Assembly (NCBI GenBank): GCA_951802425.1
Contig: OX637797.1
Location: 248,001-312,000 of the forward strand
Direction: 5' to 3'
Length of the DNA: 64,000 bases
Source: Clavaria fumosa
Taxonomy: Eukaryota > Basidiomycota > Agaricomycetes > Agaricales > Clavariaceae
The number at the start of each line of letters is the position of its first letter. Within the stretch, counting starts at the first letter, position 1. Of the stretch, positions 1-10,500 are shown in pieces. The notes below the pieces were generated by a model, which worked only from the letters and a program-made list of their open reading frames with translations, was not told the DNA's origin and searched no databases. The translations under genes were made by a program, and so were the position numbers.

Positions 1-200
1 GAACACATTGGCAAGGTTGTCATCCATAGGCATGTATGTGATTTTGATCTTCCCTGCTCAGACCAGATCTCTGATAAAGTGATAGTGCACATCAATGTGC
101 TTCATCCTAGCATGAAATTTCAGATCTTTGGCTATTGCAATGGCTGACTGGTGTCAGGCTTGTCACAGCAAAGTCCCTCTGTTGCACAAGGGTAGAGCAA
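1..200 (-). pseudogene. Ty1/copia RNase H C-terminal remnant
   Basis: On the minus strand this stretch reads through the typical copia RNase H end: a peptide of the form AIAIAKDLKFHARMKHID, then VHYHFIRDLV, then KIKITYMPMDDNLANVF. The block that leads to the ADxxTK end of copia polyproteins is recognisable by family knowledge. An in-frame TGA lies at 58-60 (after DLV) and the frame shifts upstream of the first Ala, so the copy is dead. The 3' end lies outside the window. Nothing else of this element is seen between 200 and 640. Confidence 0.8.
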
Positions 201-640
201 AGTGTCTGTTCAGTTTCTAATGCTAGTCAGTAGTCTCTTCTGACCTGTCTCTCAATGTACAGGGAACACTCGAAGGGTCTGGTAATATGTCTGTGGATTG
301 GCTCTGAGTAATCTGTCTCTTATCCAGGTCTGTGTATATCTCTGGTAATACTTGAATTGATGGAGGTTCTGCTTGATCAATGGATGGCTAGTGAAGCTTT
401 CAGGACGAATAACTTGTGACCTTAAAGGTGGGAAGACAAACCCCTCTAGCGCAATGTTCTCAGCAGTGATGTTTGCTGTCAGACTTAGTTGATGCTCTTC
501 TCAAATAAGTATATAGATGAAAAGATCAAAGCCCACCAGACTCTGGTAGCAGCATGTATGAATTGGTTCTCATTACCATTTTCCAGTGTTGTATGTATTG
601 CTCTGATTTAGAACATCTAGAATGATATATGGCCAATTGT
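201..640. other. Unassigned non-coding stretch
   Basis: No convincing open frame or repeat was recognised here. The left part may be further decayed copia sequence, but I could not read a protein from it. Confidence 0.4.
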
Positions 641-770
641 AATCACAAGGTTGCCACTCTACTTGTCCCATACATTAGCACCTCTGTTCACTGGCTGATT
701 GCATGGTACATTGACTGCTCTAATTGTCCCATCCATTGGCATCTCTGATTGACTGGCTGGCTGCATGATA
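641..770. repeat. Local dispersed repeat, copy 1
   Basis: This is made of short related phrases such as CTAATTGTCCCATACATT, GGCTGATTGCATG and ACTGGCTG. The same phrases recur at 1174-1370 and 3957-4160. The MITE at 771-1173 is inserted between this copy and the next, restoring a continuous ...GCATGATACATT... phrase when removed. Confidence 0.6.
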
Positions 771-1173
771 CTGTACCATTTCAACCACATGTTCGTCACG
801 CGTCACGCGGACCTCTGAACTGAACACAAACTGCGTGACTGTCACGCAATATTTTCGTAGATGAACTTGGAGGCGTGACTAATTTCAATGAGCCTCGAAG
901 TCATTATTGTACCTACTGCTTTTCAATTTACGCCTTTGCCCTCTCCCCCCTTCTTGTATCTCTTCTAGTTGTTTAACAATTGCTGCGATACTCAACTGCT
1001 GAGCCTCCTCCACCTCCTCTGCCACATCCTCTGCAAATTTAAAATCTGCTTGTTGACTGGCTTGAACTTGTTTCAACCCTGGTCACACATCATGTTGAGC
1101 TCTGAACTCCGAGTGGATGCGTGACCACCTGCTTATGTAAGTGTGGCGTGAACATGTGGTCGAAATGATACAG
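771..1173. mobile_element. MITE with TA target duplication
   Basis: Terminal inverted repeats face each other: the left end begins CTGTACCATTTCAACC and the right end, read on the other strand, begins CTGTATCATTTCGACC. Similarity runs for about 25 bp, through ACATGTTC. TA dinucleotides flank both ends (769-770 and 1174-1175). The 403-bp inside encodes only a 63-codon minus-strand frame (885-1076) of unclear reality. The size, TIRs and TA duplication fit a non-autonomous Tc1/mariner-type or similar DNA transposon; the exact superfamily is not determined. Confidence 0.65.
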
Positions 1174-1370
1174 TACATTAAGTCTTCTAATTATGCCATG
1201 CATTGACCCCTCTGATTCAATGGCTAATACATGGCCACCTCTAGTTGTATGATACTGTACATTGACCACTCTAGTCAAATAGCCAATATATTGACTGCTC
1301 TAATTGTCCCATACATTGGCATCTCTGGTTGACTGACTCATTGTATGATACATCAAGTCTTCTAATCATA
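1174..1370. repeat. Local dispersed repeat, copy 2
   Basis: Same family as 641-770 and 3957-4160. The phrase around 1193-1255 is nearly identical to 3957-4016, so the DNA transposon at 1371-3956 appears to have landed inside or beside a tandem pair of these units. Confidence 0.6.
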
Positions 1371-1418
1371 AGATAGGGCCCATTCATATGCATCCAATGT
1401 CATGTGATAAAGCGTGAC
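1371..1418 (+). repeat. Left terminal inverted repeat
   Basis: It pairs with 3909-3956 on the opposite strand. The shared core is GCATCCAATGTCA. Confidence 0.8.
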
Positions 1419-1769
1419 AATCAACAATTAATCTATCTAGATATTTACACAATAATATTACTGAAATTGGAAACCATAGAATGAAAGTATCAACATTTTA
1501 GCACAATTTTATGGTTCTTGATTTCCTTTAAAGTGGTTCTAAAGAGAGGAGTTGTGGTTTTAATCATTTTCTCTACTAAAATGGAATTGAAACGGAGTTT
1601 GATTTCCACCACCCTCTCAACACGTCAATGTGCCTTCATGCCCAAATGAAAGAAAGGAGATCACACTCTCAACTTCGGAGTATATGCCAAAAAAAAGTAT
1701 ACTGAGAACAAGGAAAATGTCAGTGATTACATAGATAATTTTATGAAAAGCTTCCGAGCATTCCCATAG

Positions 1770-3863
1770 GAACCCTGTGTACCATTACATGGGGGTGCAG
1801 CTGCTTCATTGATCATCAAAGCACCATCTATCAAGCACACCATAACAGAAAAGCCCGAGGCATGGGAAATAGAGCCAGACAAATTGTGTGAGAAGGATCA
1901 GGACAAAGAGATTGGTGGCAAGAAGGATCAGATTGACATATTTAATGACTCTGAAACAGACAGCGAAGACGACAGAGGAGGGGATGAGGAAAGTAATGAT
2001 GAGACCATTGAAACAGCCAAGCAGATGAAAACTGGCTACAGTGTTGTTTACCTACAGCACATGGCTCCCTCTATTCCGAATGCTCATGCCGCAAAGGAGG
2101 ACCTTGTGAAGATCTTGCATCCGAGGTGCAACTCAGGTTATGGCCACAAGGATCCGAAGCTAGGCTTACTTCTCAGCCATCGCCTCAAGTTAATGCAATC
2201 ATTTCTCACCATTTACACGGATCCCATACATGGGAAACCTTGGATGGAAGCATCAGCGGAGGCAATCTGAATACTTGACTTGGGCAAGCCCAGTCGGACA
2301 AGCGGCAAATGGGCTGCCCGGCGATTGCGCTGGTGGACGAAAATGTACATCCATGATCGAGAAGCACTGCCGATCACTAACTATGGAAAAAGTAACCCTT
2401 CAATCATTGAGGATGAAGGTTTGAAACAAGAACTTCTGATGCACCTGCAAGGGATTGGGAAATATGTCCGGGCCATGGATATTGTCAGTTTTATGAGCCA
2501 AGATGATGTGAAGAGCAGCTACGGACTAAAAAGGGGAATATCACTCACGACTGCAAAACGATGGATGCGTCACCTATGCTACCGATGGAGCAAAACACCA
2601 ACAGGTCAATATATAGACGGACATGAGAGGGATGATGTGGTCACATACCGTCAAACAGTCTTCATCCCAGCATGGATGGAACTCCAAGTTCGGATGCGCT
2701 CCTGGGAGGAGGCCAATCTCTCCGTAGAAGAAAAGAGGCCTACATCTGGGAAAAGAGTCGTTATCTGGCACCATGACGAGTCTACATTCTATGCAAATGA
2801 CCAGCGGAAAACAAGATGGGTACACACCTCCGAAAAAGCAGTCCCCCAGCCCAAGGGGGAGGGTGCATTGTTAATGGTCGCTGACTTCGTCTCAGCTGAC
2901 TATGGATGGCTATGCTCCCCTGATGCGAGCGAACGCGCCCGAGTCTTCTTCAAGCCTGGCAAAAATCGCGATGGATATTTTGACTGCAATGACATCATTG
3001 AGCAAGTTGGAACAGCAATGGGGATCATACAGAAGCACTTCTTTGATGACGAGCACATCTTTGTCTTTGACAATGCAACCACGCACACGAAACGAGCAGA
3101 CGATGCCCTGAGCGCTTGGAAAATGCCAAAAAACACTCCACTACCTGGAAAAAACTGGGGTGTCAGTGTTACAGATCGAGATGCAAATGGGAAGATCATC
3201 TATAAGATCGATGGCAAGCCGAAGAAAGTTATCCGACAAATTGCTGATGCCTACCTTCCAAATGGTGAACCACAACCTCTTTACTTCCCTGATGGACACC
3301 CTCGAGCCGGAGTCTTCAAAGGCATGGCAAGGATCCTAGAAGAACAGGGCTTGGTTAAAGAATCCACTCTCAAAGCCGAATGCAAAGGGTTTAAATGCTT
3401 ACCTGGACAAACCGCATGCTGCATCCGTCGTGTCCTCTACAACCAGCCTGACTTCATTGCGGTGAAGTCACAATTGGAGATCACCTGCGAACAACATGGT
3501 TTCCGGGTCATCTTCCTGCCGAAGTTTCATTGTGAACTAAATTTTATTGAGATGTGTTGGGGATATGCAAAACGTGTCTACAGACAGTACTCACCTTCAA
3601 AGGATGAAGAAGACCTGAGGAGGAACCTGGTTTCTGCCCTTGAACCAGTTTCCCTTGTGACGATGCGAAGGTTGGTCACTTCCCAGAGACCGCAGATTGC
3701 CAGGCTCATTAGTCACAGATTTGCACAGCGATCAACACGTTTTATTGATGCATATCGGTGTGGACTGGATGGGAGGTGGGCCGCATGGGCCGCAAAAAAG
3801 TATCAAGGCCATTGCATGCTGCCAGAACGCTTGATGATGGACCTTGATAAAGAGAAATGTTGA
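1770..3863 (+). pseudogene. DDE transposase, IS630/Tc1-like, one nonsense codon
   Basis: One frame runs from a stop at 1767 to the stop at 3861-3863, broken only by TGA at 2268-2270. The upstream part is acidic (EDQDKEIGG..., ETDSEDDRGGDEESND). The downstream part has a helix-turn-helix-like region (ISLTTAKRWMRHLCYRW). Catalytic blocks follow: WHHDESTF, FVFDNATTHT and LPKFHCELNFIEMCWG. Counting from 2280 these put D166, D264 and E424 as the likely triad. The last block matches the LPxYxPELNxIE signature of IS630/Tc1/mariner transposases, and TA-flanked TIRs agree. D2-to-E spacing is about 159 residues, far more than the usual 34-39, because of an insertion. No good ATG is seen at the start, so a short upstream exon or a lost start is possible. 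Confidence 0.8.
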
Positions 3864-3908
3864 GTGCTGTAGCGGATATTCAAATGTCTGACAAATCATC
3901 ACAGTCAC

Positions 3909-3956
3909 TTGTGACACTTTCACGTGACATTGGATGCATCTGAACAGGCCCTATCT
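3909..3956 (-). repeat. Right terminal inverted repeat
   Basis: Inverted partner of 1371-1418, directly followed by the TA duplication. Confidence 0.8.
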
Positions 3957-4160
3957 TACCATGCATTGACTCCTCTGATTCAATGGCTAATACATGGCCA
4001 CCTCTAGTTGTATGATATATTGACCACTCTAGTCAAATAGCCAATATGTAACTGCTCTAATTGTCCCATACATGAACACCTCTGATTCACTGGCTGATTG
4101 CATGATACATTGACTGCTCTAATTGTTCCATACATTGGCACAGTTGGCCAGTCAGCCAGA
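3957..4160. repeat. Local dispersed repeat, copy 3
   Basis: It repeats the phrases of 641-770 and 1174-1370, including CTAATTGTCCCATACAT and TGGCCACCTCTAGTTG. It runs into the next repeat family at about 4160. Confidence 0.6.
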
Positions 4161-4700
4161 ATAGGAATGCCAGTCAAACAATGGCAAATAAAATATGCTA
4201 AAAATAGAAACAACAACTTGAAATTGAGCAGCCCTGTGCCTGGTTCCACAGGCACAGGTTACCAATCAGGAATAGCTGCTTCTGGTAAGCTGCTATGACT
4301 GTGGGAATTTTTTTGCACAACTTGCAAAATATGATTTTTTTATACACCAAAAAATCAGCAAAAATCAGGGGATTCCAAATCTGGACACCCCACATTTGTA
4401 TCTGCCTTGGTTCAGTGTCAATTTACAAAATACACAGAAGATATTCATTTCTCCACAATTCTGCATTACCCTAGCTTGAAAATCAATAGCTAGAAGATAC
4501 ACACACTACCTGCAGACATATGGTGAGGGTGTGGATTAGTTTAACAACCCACCCACCATCTCTGTCACCTCCCTGGAATCTGTGACTAGGAATTAGGGTG
4601 TTATTGGCCTGGGAGCATGGCTATTTGTTATATTGCAAATTCCAGCCATCAGACTACACCTTATGACATCTAACACAATCATACAAAAGCCCATAATATT
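4161..4700 (+). repeat. Dispersed repeat, solitary arm of the 5.4-6.9 kb palindrome
   Basis: The sequence GGCAAATAAAATATGC, the phrase CAGCCCTGTGCCTGG, and the downstream tract around 4340-4640 reappear in the same order at about 5386-5830 and, inverted, at about 6420-6887. It has no convincing coding frame. It lies directly upstream of a GGACTCC satellite block. Confidence 0.7.
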
Positions 4701-4869
4701 TGGTGCAGGATTACAGTGTTATATCACTCCTTGATACATTGAAAATTTCAGAGCTATCATCTTAAATGGGGTTGAAATTTGAGCTAAAAATTAGTATACC
4801 AGTACCAAATTGTAGTCTCAAAATACACATTTATGTATTTTACAGGCAAATCAGAGATAATTTGGCCAA

Positions 4870-5175
4870 GACTCAAGACTTTACACTGGTCCACCCATTC
4901 CAATGGACTCCACCAGACTCCTCGGACTCCAGTCAGACTCCTCAGACTCCAGTCGGAGTCCTCAGGACTCCACAGGACTCCAAACCAAGTCCCACTGGAC
5001 TGTGTCAGGACTGTGATTGGACTGGGTCAGGACTATGATTGGACTCCACTGGACTGTGTTAGGACTCCACTGGACTGTGTCAGGACTGTGATTGGACTCA
5101 CTGGACTTGATTGGAGTCCACTGGATTCCTCAGGAGTCTGCATGGAGTCCACTGGAGTCCACTGGAGTCCAAGCA
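4870..5175. repeat. GGACTCC satellite, orientation-switching
   Basis: Short units built on GGACTCC and CAGACTCC fill 4900-5070; after about 5110 the complementary form GGAGTCC takes over. The block is thus an imperfect inverted satellite. Apparent open frames here are low-complexity shadows. The same satellite occurs at 12840-13190 and 13338-13710. Confidence 0.75.
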
Positions 5176-5385
5176 TACAGTCAATGACATGAATTCCTTG
5201 CAATAGAGTATTGTAATTACAATAAATAGCTATTGCAAGAGATGATTGTAAGTGTATTGCAAGACTCTGTGACAACTGTGATGTGCTTGTCCCAAAGTGG
5301 ACAATAGCCATGCAATATATTACAATACATGTCCCTTTCAGGCCTGCCCTGCACACTCAGCCAGTAAGCCAGAATAGGAATGCTG

Positions 5386-6887
5386 GGCAAACAATGGCAA
5401 ACAAAATATGCTAAAAATAAAAACAAAAACTCGAAATTGAGCAGCCCTGTGCCTGGTCCCTCAGGTACAGGTTACCAATCAGGCATAGCTGCTTTTGGTA
5501 AGCTGCTATGACCGTGGGAAAAAATTTGCACGGCTTGCAAAATATGACTTTTTATACACCAAAAAATCAGCAAAAATCAGGGGATTCCAAATCTGGACAC
5601 CCCACATTTGTATCTGCCTTGGTTCAGTGTCAATTTACAAAATACACAGAAGATATTCATTCTCCACAATTCTGCATTACCCTAGCTTGAAAATCAATAG
5701 CTAGAAGATACACACACTACCTGCAGACATATGGTGAGGGTGTGGATTAGTTTAACAACCCACCCACCATCTCTGTCACCTCCCTGGAATCTGTTACTAG
5801 GAATTAGGGTGTTATTGGCCTGGGAGCATGGCTATTTGTTATATTGCAAATTCCAGCCATCATACTACACCTTATAACATCCAATACAATCATACAAAAG
5901 CCCATAATATTTGGTGCAGAACTATAGATTCCCCATGTCTATTTTCCCAAAAATCTCAAAATCTCTCCCCAGACAGTCCCCTTTGTCAAATCACATATTC
6001 CTGTGGTCTGATAGCTGACAAGGGATGCATGAATCCATGTTCAAATTTTAGTGAAGTTAGGCCAAGCTCTCAGGATCATAGCCCAGAATGTGTCTTTTGG
6101 AGGACAGTTTAAAGTGAAGGCAACAACACAGGCAAGGATAAGCAATACCTTGACTGTCTTCAAAAACACAGATTCTGGCCTATCTTCCTGAGAACTTGGC
6201 CTGACCTTACCAAACTTTGAACATGGATTTATGCATCCCTTGTCAGCTATCAGACCACAGGAATATGTGATTTGACAAAGGGGACTGTCTGGGGAGAGAT
6301 TTTGAGATTTTTGGGAAAATAGACATGGGGAATCTGTAGTTCTGCACCAAATATTATGGGCTTTTGTATGATTGTATTGGATGTTATAAGGTGTAGTATG
6401 ATGGCTGGAATTTGCAATATAATAAATAGCCATGCTCCCAGGCCAATAACACCCTAATTCCTAGTAACAGATTCCAGGGAGGTGACAGAGATGGTGGGTG
6501 GGTTGTTAAACTAATCTACACCCTCCCCATATGTCCACAGGTAGTGTGTTTATCCTCTACTATCCATTTTTAAGCCAGAGTACTGCAGAGTACTGCAGAA
6601 TTGTGGAGAATGAATAATTTCTGTGTATTTTGCAAATTGACACTGAACCAACACAGGTACAAATGTGGGGTGTCCAGATTTGGAATCTCCTGATTTTTGC
6701 CGATTTTTTGGTGTATAAAAAGTCATATTTTGCAAGCCATGCAAATTTTTTCCCACGGTCATAGCAGCTTACCAAAAGCAGCTATGCCTGATTGGTAACC
6801 TGTACCTGAGGGACCAGGCACAGGGCTGCTCAATTTCGAGTTTTTGTTTCTATTTTTAGCATATTTTGTTTGCCATTGTTTGCCTGA
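5386..6887. repeat. 1.5-kb palindrome (inverted repeat)
   Basis: The left arm 5386-6108 and right arm about 6140-6887 are inverted copies. Both start from GGCAAACAATGGCAAAC read inward, and the arms meet near 6125 with a spacer of only about 30 bp. Both arms carry the same short frame (94 and 130 codons, beginning MAIxYIANSSHH). The arm sequence is the family also seen at 4161-4700. No clear target duplication was found, so it may be an inverted duplication of a larger repeat rather than a complete foldback transposon. Confidence 0.75.
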
Positions 6888-7094
6888 GAAGTGATTTACT
6901 GTTTTGGTATGGACAGGGACCCTGCAACAGAATCACTGTCACAGTCTTGCATTGTATTGTAGTCTGTATTGTAATCTGCAATGTAATGACAATATAATCT
7001 TGCAAGAAAAATGTATTGTAACTACACCCAATCTTGCAATAGCATTATATTGTAATTAGAAGATACTCTTGCAAGAATCTGGCAGCATCAGGTG
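6888..7094. other. ATTGTAAT/TTGCAAG-rich tract
   Basis: Recurring ATTGTA, TTGCAAGA and TGTAATTA words fill about 6940-7080; a similar tract lies at 5190-5300 beside the first satellite. No gene is seen. Confidence 0.5.
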
Positions 7095-7245
7095 GAGCAT
7101 AATGGAAGAAAACAAGTGTCACCAGCCAGGGTTGAACCCAAATCCTTGTGTCACTTGGAAATGCAATTACCAGCTATGCCATGCAGCCACAGTTATCTTA
7201 GCCAATATAATCCCTATAACCATTGTCCTGAGCTCTGTGGAGTCC
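7095..7245 (-). mobile_element. tRNA-derived SINE-like copy (minus)
   Basis: On the minus strand a polymerase-III type A box TGGCATAGCTGG (7170-7181) and B box GGTTCAACCCT (7128-7138) are spaced as in tRNA genes. The same unit lies on the plus strand at 13191-13330. Both copies share the lead-in GGCTAAGATAACTGTGGCTG. The tRNA fold is imperfect, so this is a tRNA-derived element rather than a working tRNA gene. The head end touches GGAGTCC satellite, into which gypsy A is inserted. Confidence 0.7.
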
Positions 7246-7535
7246 TATCAGACTGGGTCTCACACAACTTAAGCGTAAGGTCATGACGACAATACTAAGA
7301 TAGGGGAAAAGAGTACAAAAAAGGAAAAGCGAAAGTACTTATAGCGAACGCTTCGGCACTTGCTGGCGTTCCCACGCTCGGACCCTCGGATCACGTGATG
7401 CGCCCAGGCCCCAGGTCATGTGATCTTACATGATTACATAATCCAACCCAGCCACAGGTCATGTGACCTTCCAACAACCCTCCCCAGTTTCTCCACAACT
7501 GCACTTTGGGATGGCTTACATAAGCGATCCTAACA
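7246..7535 (-). repeat. Gypsy A 3' LTR
   Basis: On the minus strand it runs from TGTTAGGATCGC to CAGTCTGATA. It carries CTATAAG at 7338-7344 and, about 40 nt downstream, ATCTTAGTATT (7291-7301), the likely start of the R region. Confidence 0.9.
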
Positions 7536-7549
7536 TCACCCCCCTCTTA
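7536..7549 (-). promoter_or_regulatory. Gypsy A polypurine tract
   Basis: On the minus strand it reads TAAGAGGGGGGTGA directly before the 3' LTR, the usual plus-strand DNA primer position. Confidence 0.8.
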
Positions 7550-10500
7550 AGGCTGGGCGTCCCGACCAGCTAGCTTGGCCTTGTCAGGGTGAGCAAGGAA
7601 GAAGTCCTGGAGAAGCAGTGCCACATTGGTGAGGTTCTGTTGTGGCTCCCAAGTGTTCTCCTCTACAGGGTATCCCAACCACTTCACCAGGTATCTCACT
7701 CCACGCCCCACCTTCTTAACATCAAGGATCGCCTCCACATCATACTCCAGGTGGTCATCATCAATCGTAGGGGGCGGAGGGGGAGGCAGGTTCTGAGAAG
7801 GGAAAGAAGGGGGGTGGTATGGTGTCAACAGCAACTCATTGAAGACCCGATGGATGCGCCAGGCCCGAGGGAGCTTGAGGCGATACCCAGCAGGTCCCAC
7901 CTTCTCCTCAACTGCAAAGGGGCCTGCTCTCTTGTTGTCAAGCTTTTTACAGGGCCGGTCCATCTTCAAGTTTCTAGTATCCAGCCAGACCAGATCTCCC
8001 TCAGAGTACTCCCGACTTGGGCGTTTCCCCTTATCGTAGCTCTTCTTCATTGCTGCCACTGCTTTCTCCATTGCCTCCTTGGCTGCTCTTCGGGACTCCG
8101 TGAGCTTAGCCATCCACTCGTCTGCCGCCGGGTTCACCTCAGAAGGTGGCCAGAGCCCCCCATTCCATGGGTGTTGTCCATAATCAAGGAAGAAAGGTGT
8201 CTGTCCTGTCGCTGAGTGCTCACAATTATTAAGAGCAAACTCTGCAGTGGACAACCATTCAGCCCAGTCATCCTGGAGATGGTCCACGTAAGCCCGGAGA
8301 TAGATCTCCATCTCCTGGTTCGCCCATTCCGTCTGTCCATCAGTCTGCGGATGAAAGGCAGTACTTGGATTTGCCTTTACCCAGATCATGGAGTAGAACT
8401 CCTTCATGAAGTGGGACACAAACTGGGACCCCCGGTCACTCACAACCTTGTGAGGGACTCCATGGTCACGAAACACTCGATCCCGGAGGAGACGCGCCGC
8501 TCCAAGTCCTGTGAGGTCGAGCCCAATCGCTTCGAGCAGTGTCCGTTTCGTGAATTTGTCGACAATAACAAGGATGGCATTATGTCCACAGGAGAGGGGG
8601 AGGGGACCGACTATGTCCCATGAGATCACCGACCAGGGACCATCGGGCACCAGATGGGGGTGCAGTGGGGCAGCACGCTTGGTACGGTCGGGCTTCGTCC
8701 GCTGGCATGTCTCACACCCCTGGGCATACCGATCTGCATCTTTTACCATGTCCGGCCACCAATAACCCTTCACTAGTGCTGCTCTCAACTTCCGGAGCCC
8801 AGGGTGTCCAGCAGCGGGGAGGTCATGCTCAAACTCGAGAACAGCCTCACAAGCTCCTAGGGGGACCCAAGTGACTATCCCCTTTCGCCAGAGTCCAGCA
8901 CGATCTCGTGTCCACTCATCATCAAGCTCCTCCGGCTTCTGTATGTGTACCGCGCTATTTTTCTGGAGTAGCGTCTCCATTTCCGATGTGAATGACACAC
9001 GGACTTCCATTTCCGGGAAAACCTGCACCGGTGCATCCTCCTCCACCATCTCTCCATAGTCCGGTCTCCGGGAGAGTGCATCTGCCTTTGTATTCGACTT
9101 GCCAGTGCGATACTTTATCTCAAAGTCAAAGCACTGGAGCTCTCCAACCCAATGAACCTGCCTCGGCTTCAACTTCTGGGGCTTCCGGAAGTACTGGAGG
9201 TTTGCATGGTCCATCCAGATCTCGATCGTCTCCTCTGCTCCAATGAGGTATGCTCGCCACTTGCGAAGTGCCCAAATCACAGCCAAGAACTCCTTGTCAT
9301 ACACATCGTAGTTCTTCTCAGCTGCAGTGAGGGCCTTGGAGATATAGTCAACAACTCTCCAGGTTCCATCCATCTGCTGCTGCAAGAGCACTCCACCAGT
9401 TGCCAGGTTGCTTGCATCTGTCTCTACCTTCCATCTCCCTTTGTCCTGAGGCAGAGCCAAGACCAGGGCCGATACGAGTGCCTGGCAGAGATCTCGGAAG
9501 GCTGCTTCCTCCTCCTCCTCCCATTTCCACGGAACATTCCCAGTCAGCCGGAAGAGTGGCTTTGCCCAGGCAGAAAGATTTGGGATGTGCCGGCGGAGGT
9601 AGTTCAGCATCCCATTGAACCTCTGGACATCCTTCACATTCTTAGGACGTGGCCAATCTCGGACTGCCACACCCTTGGCCAGATCATGCTCTAGTCTGTC
9701 GTGGGAGATCTTCATCCCCAGGAAGATGATCTCACTCTTCTCAAACTCGCATTTACTGAGTTTGAGACACAACCCATTCTCTCCAAACTTCCTCAAGACC
9801 CGATCCATCCAGTACCAGTGTGTAGCCAAGTCCTCTGCAAACACAATGACATCATCCACATAGGCCCTCACATGTCCTCCTGCAATCTCCTCCCTCAACA
9901 CATGATTCATGAAGCGTTGGAAGGTGGCAGGGGCATTCTGCAGTCCAAACCACATGACAGCTGGTTCGAAGAGTCCATGGGGTGTCAGGAAGGCACAGCG
10001 GTGCTGGTGCTCAGGCCAGACCTGCATAGATGGGAAACCTCTGTTTGCATCAATCTTAGAGTAGATCGACACTCCTTTAAGCACATCCACTGTGTCTCGG
10101 ATGCAGGGGAGGGGGTACTTGTCCTTGATCAGGTGTGCATTCAGCCTTGAGTAGTTGATGATTGGCCACAGTTTGTCCTTCTCATGTTTGAAGAAGAAGG
10201 GGCTGGCATACGGGGATTTCGAGGGCCGGATTCGTCCAGAAGCAAGCTGCTCATCCACCCAACAGTTCATCTCCACCATCTCCTGCCGTGTCAAAGAATA
10301 CAGCTTGGAGGAGAGGTGCTCAGGGTCCTTTTTGAACTCGATCTTAATATCGAAGTCTGGTTGGGAGCGGGGAAGTTCATCCCACTTTGCTTCACTAAAC
10401 ACCAAAGGGTAGCGGCTGGGCCAATCGGGGGTAGGGCCAGAGTTGGGAAAACGGGTGTCCAGAATACTCGTGGATGCGAGGGTACTCGTTTTCAGGGGTG

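Larger units (their letters stand above)
1371..3956 (+). mobile_element. Tc1/mariner-like DNA transposon, 2.6 kb
   Basis: The left end reads AGATAGGGCCCATTCATATG and the right end, on the opposite strand, AGATAGGGCCTGTTCAGATG. The inverted similarity runs for about 48 bp with a few mismatches. TA dinucleotides flank both ends (1369-1370 and 3957-3958), which is the target duplication of Tc1/mariner. The only large coding region is the DDE transposase at 1770-3863. The element is complete at both ends and its protein is broken by one stop codon, so it may be recently inactivated. Confidence 0.8.
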
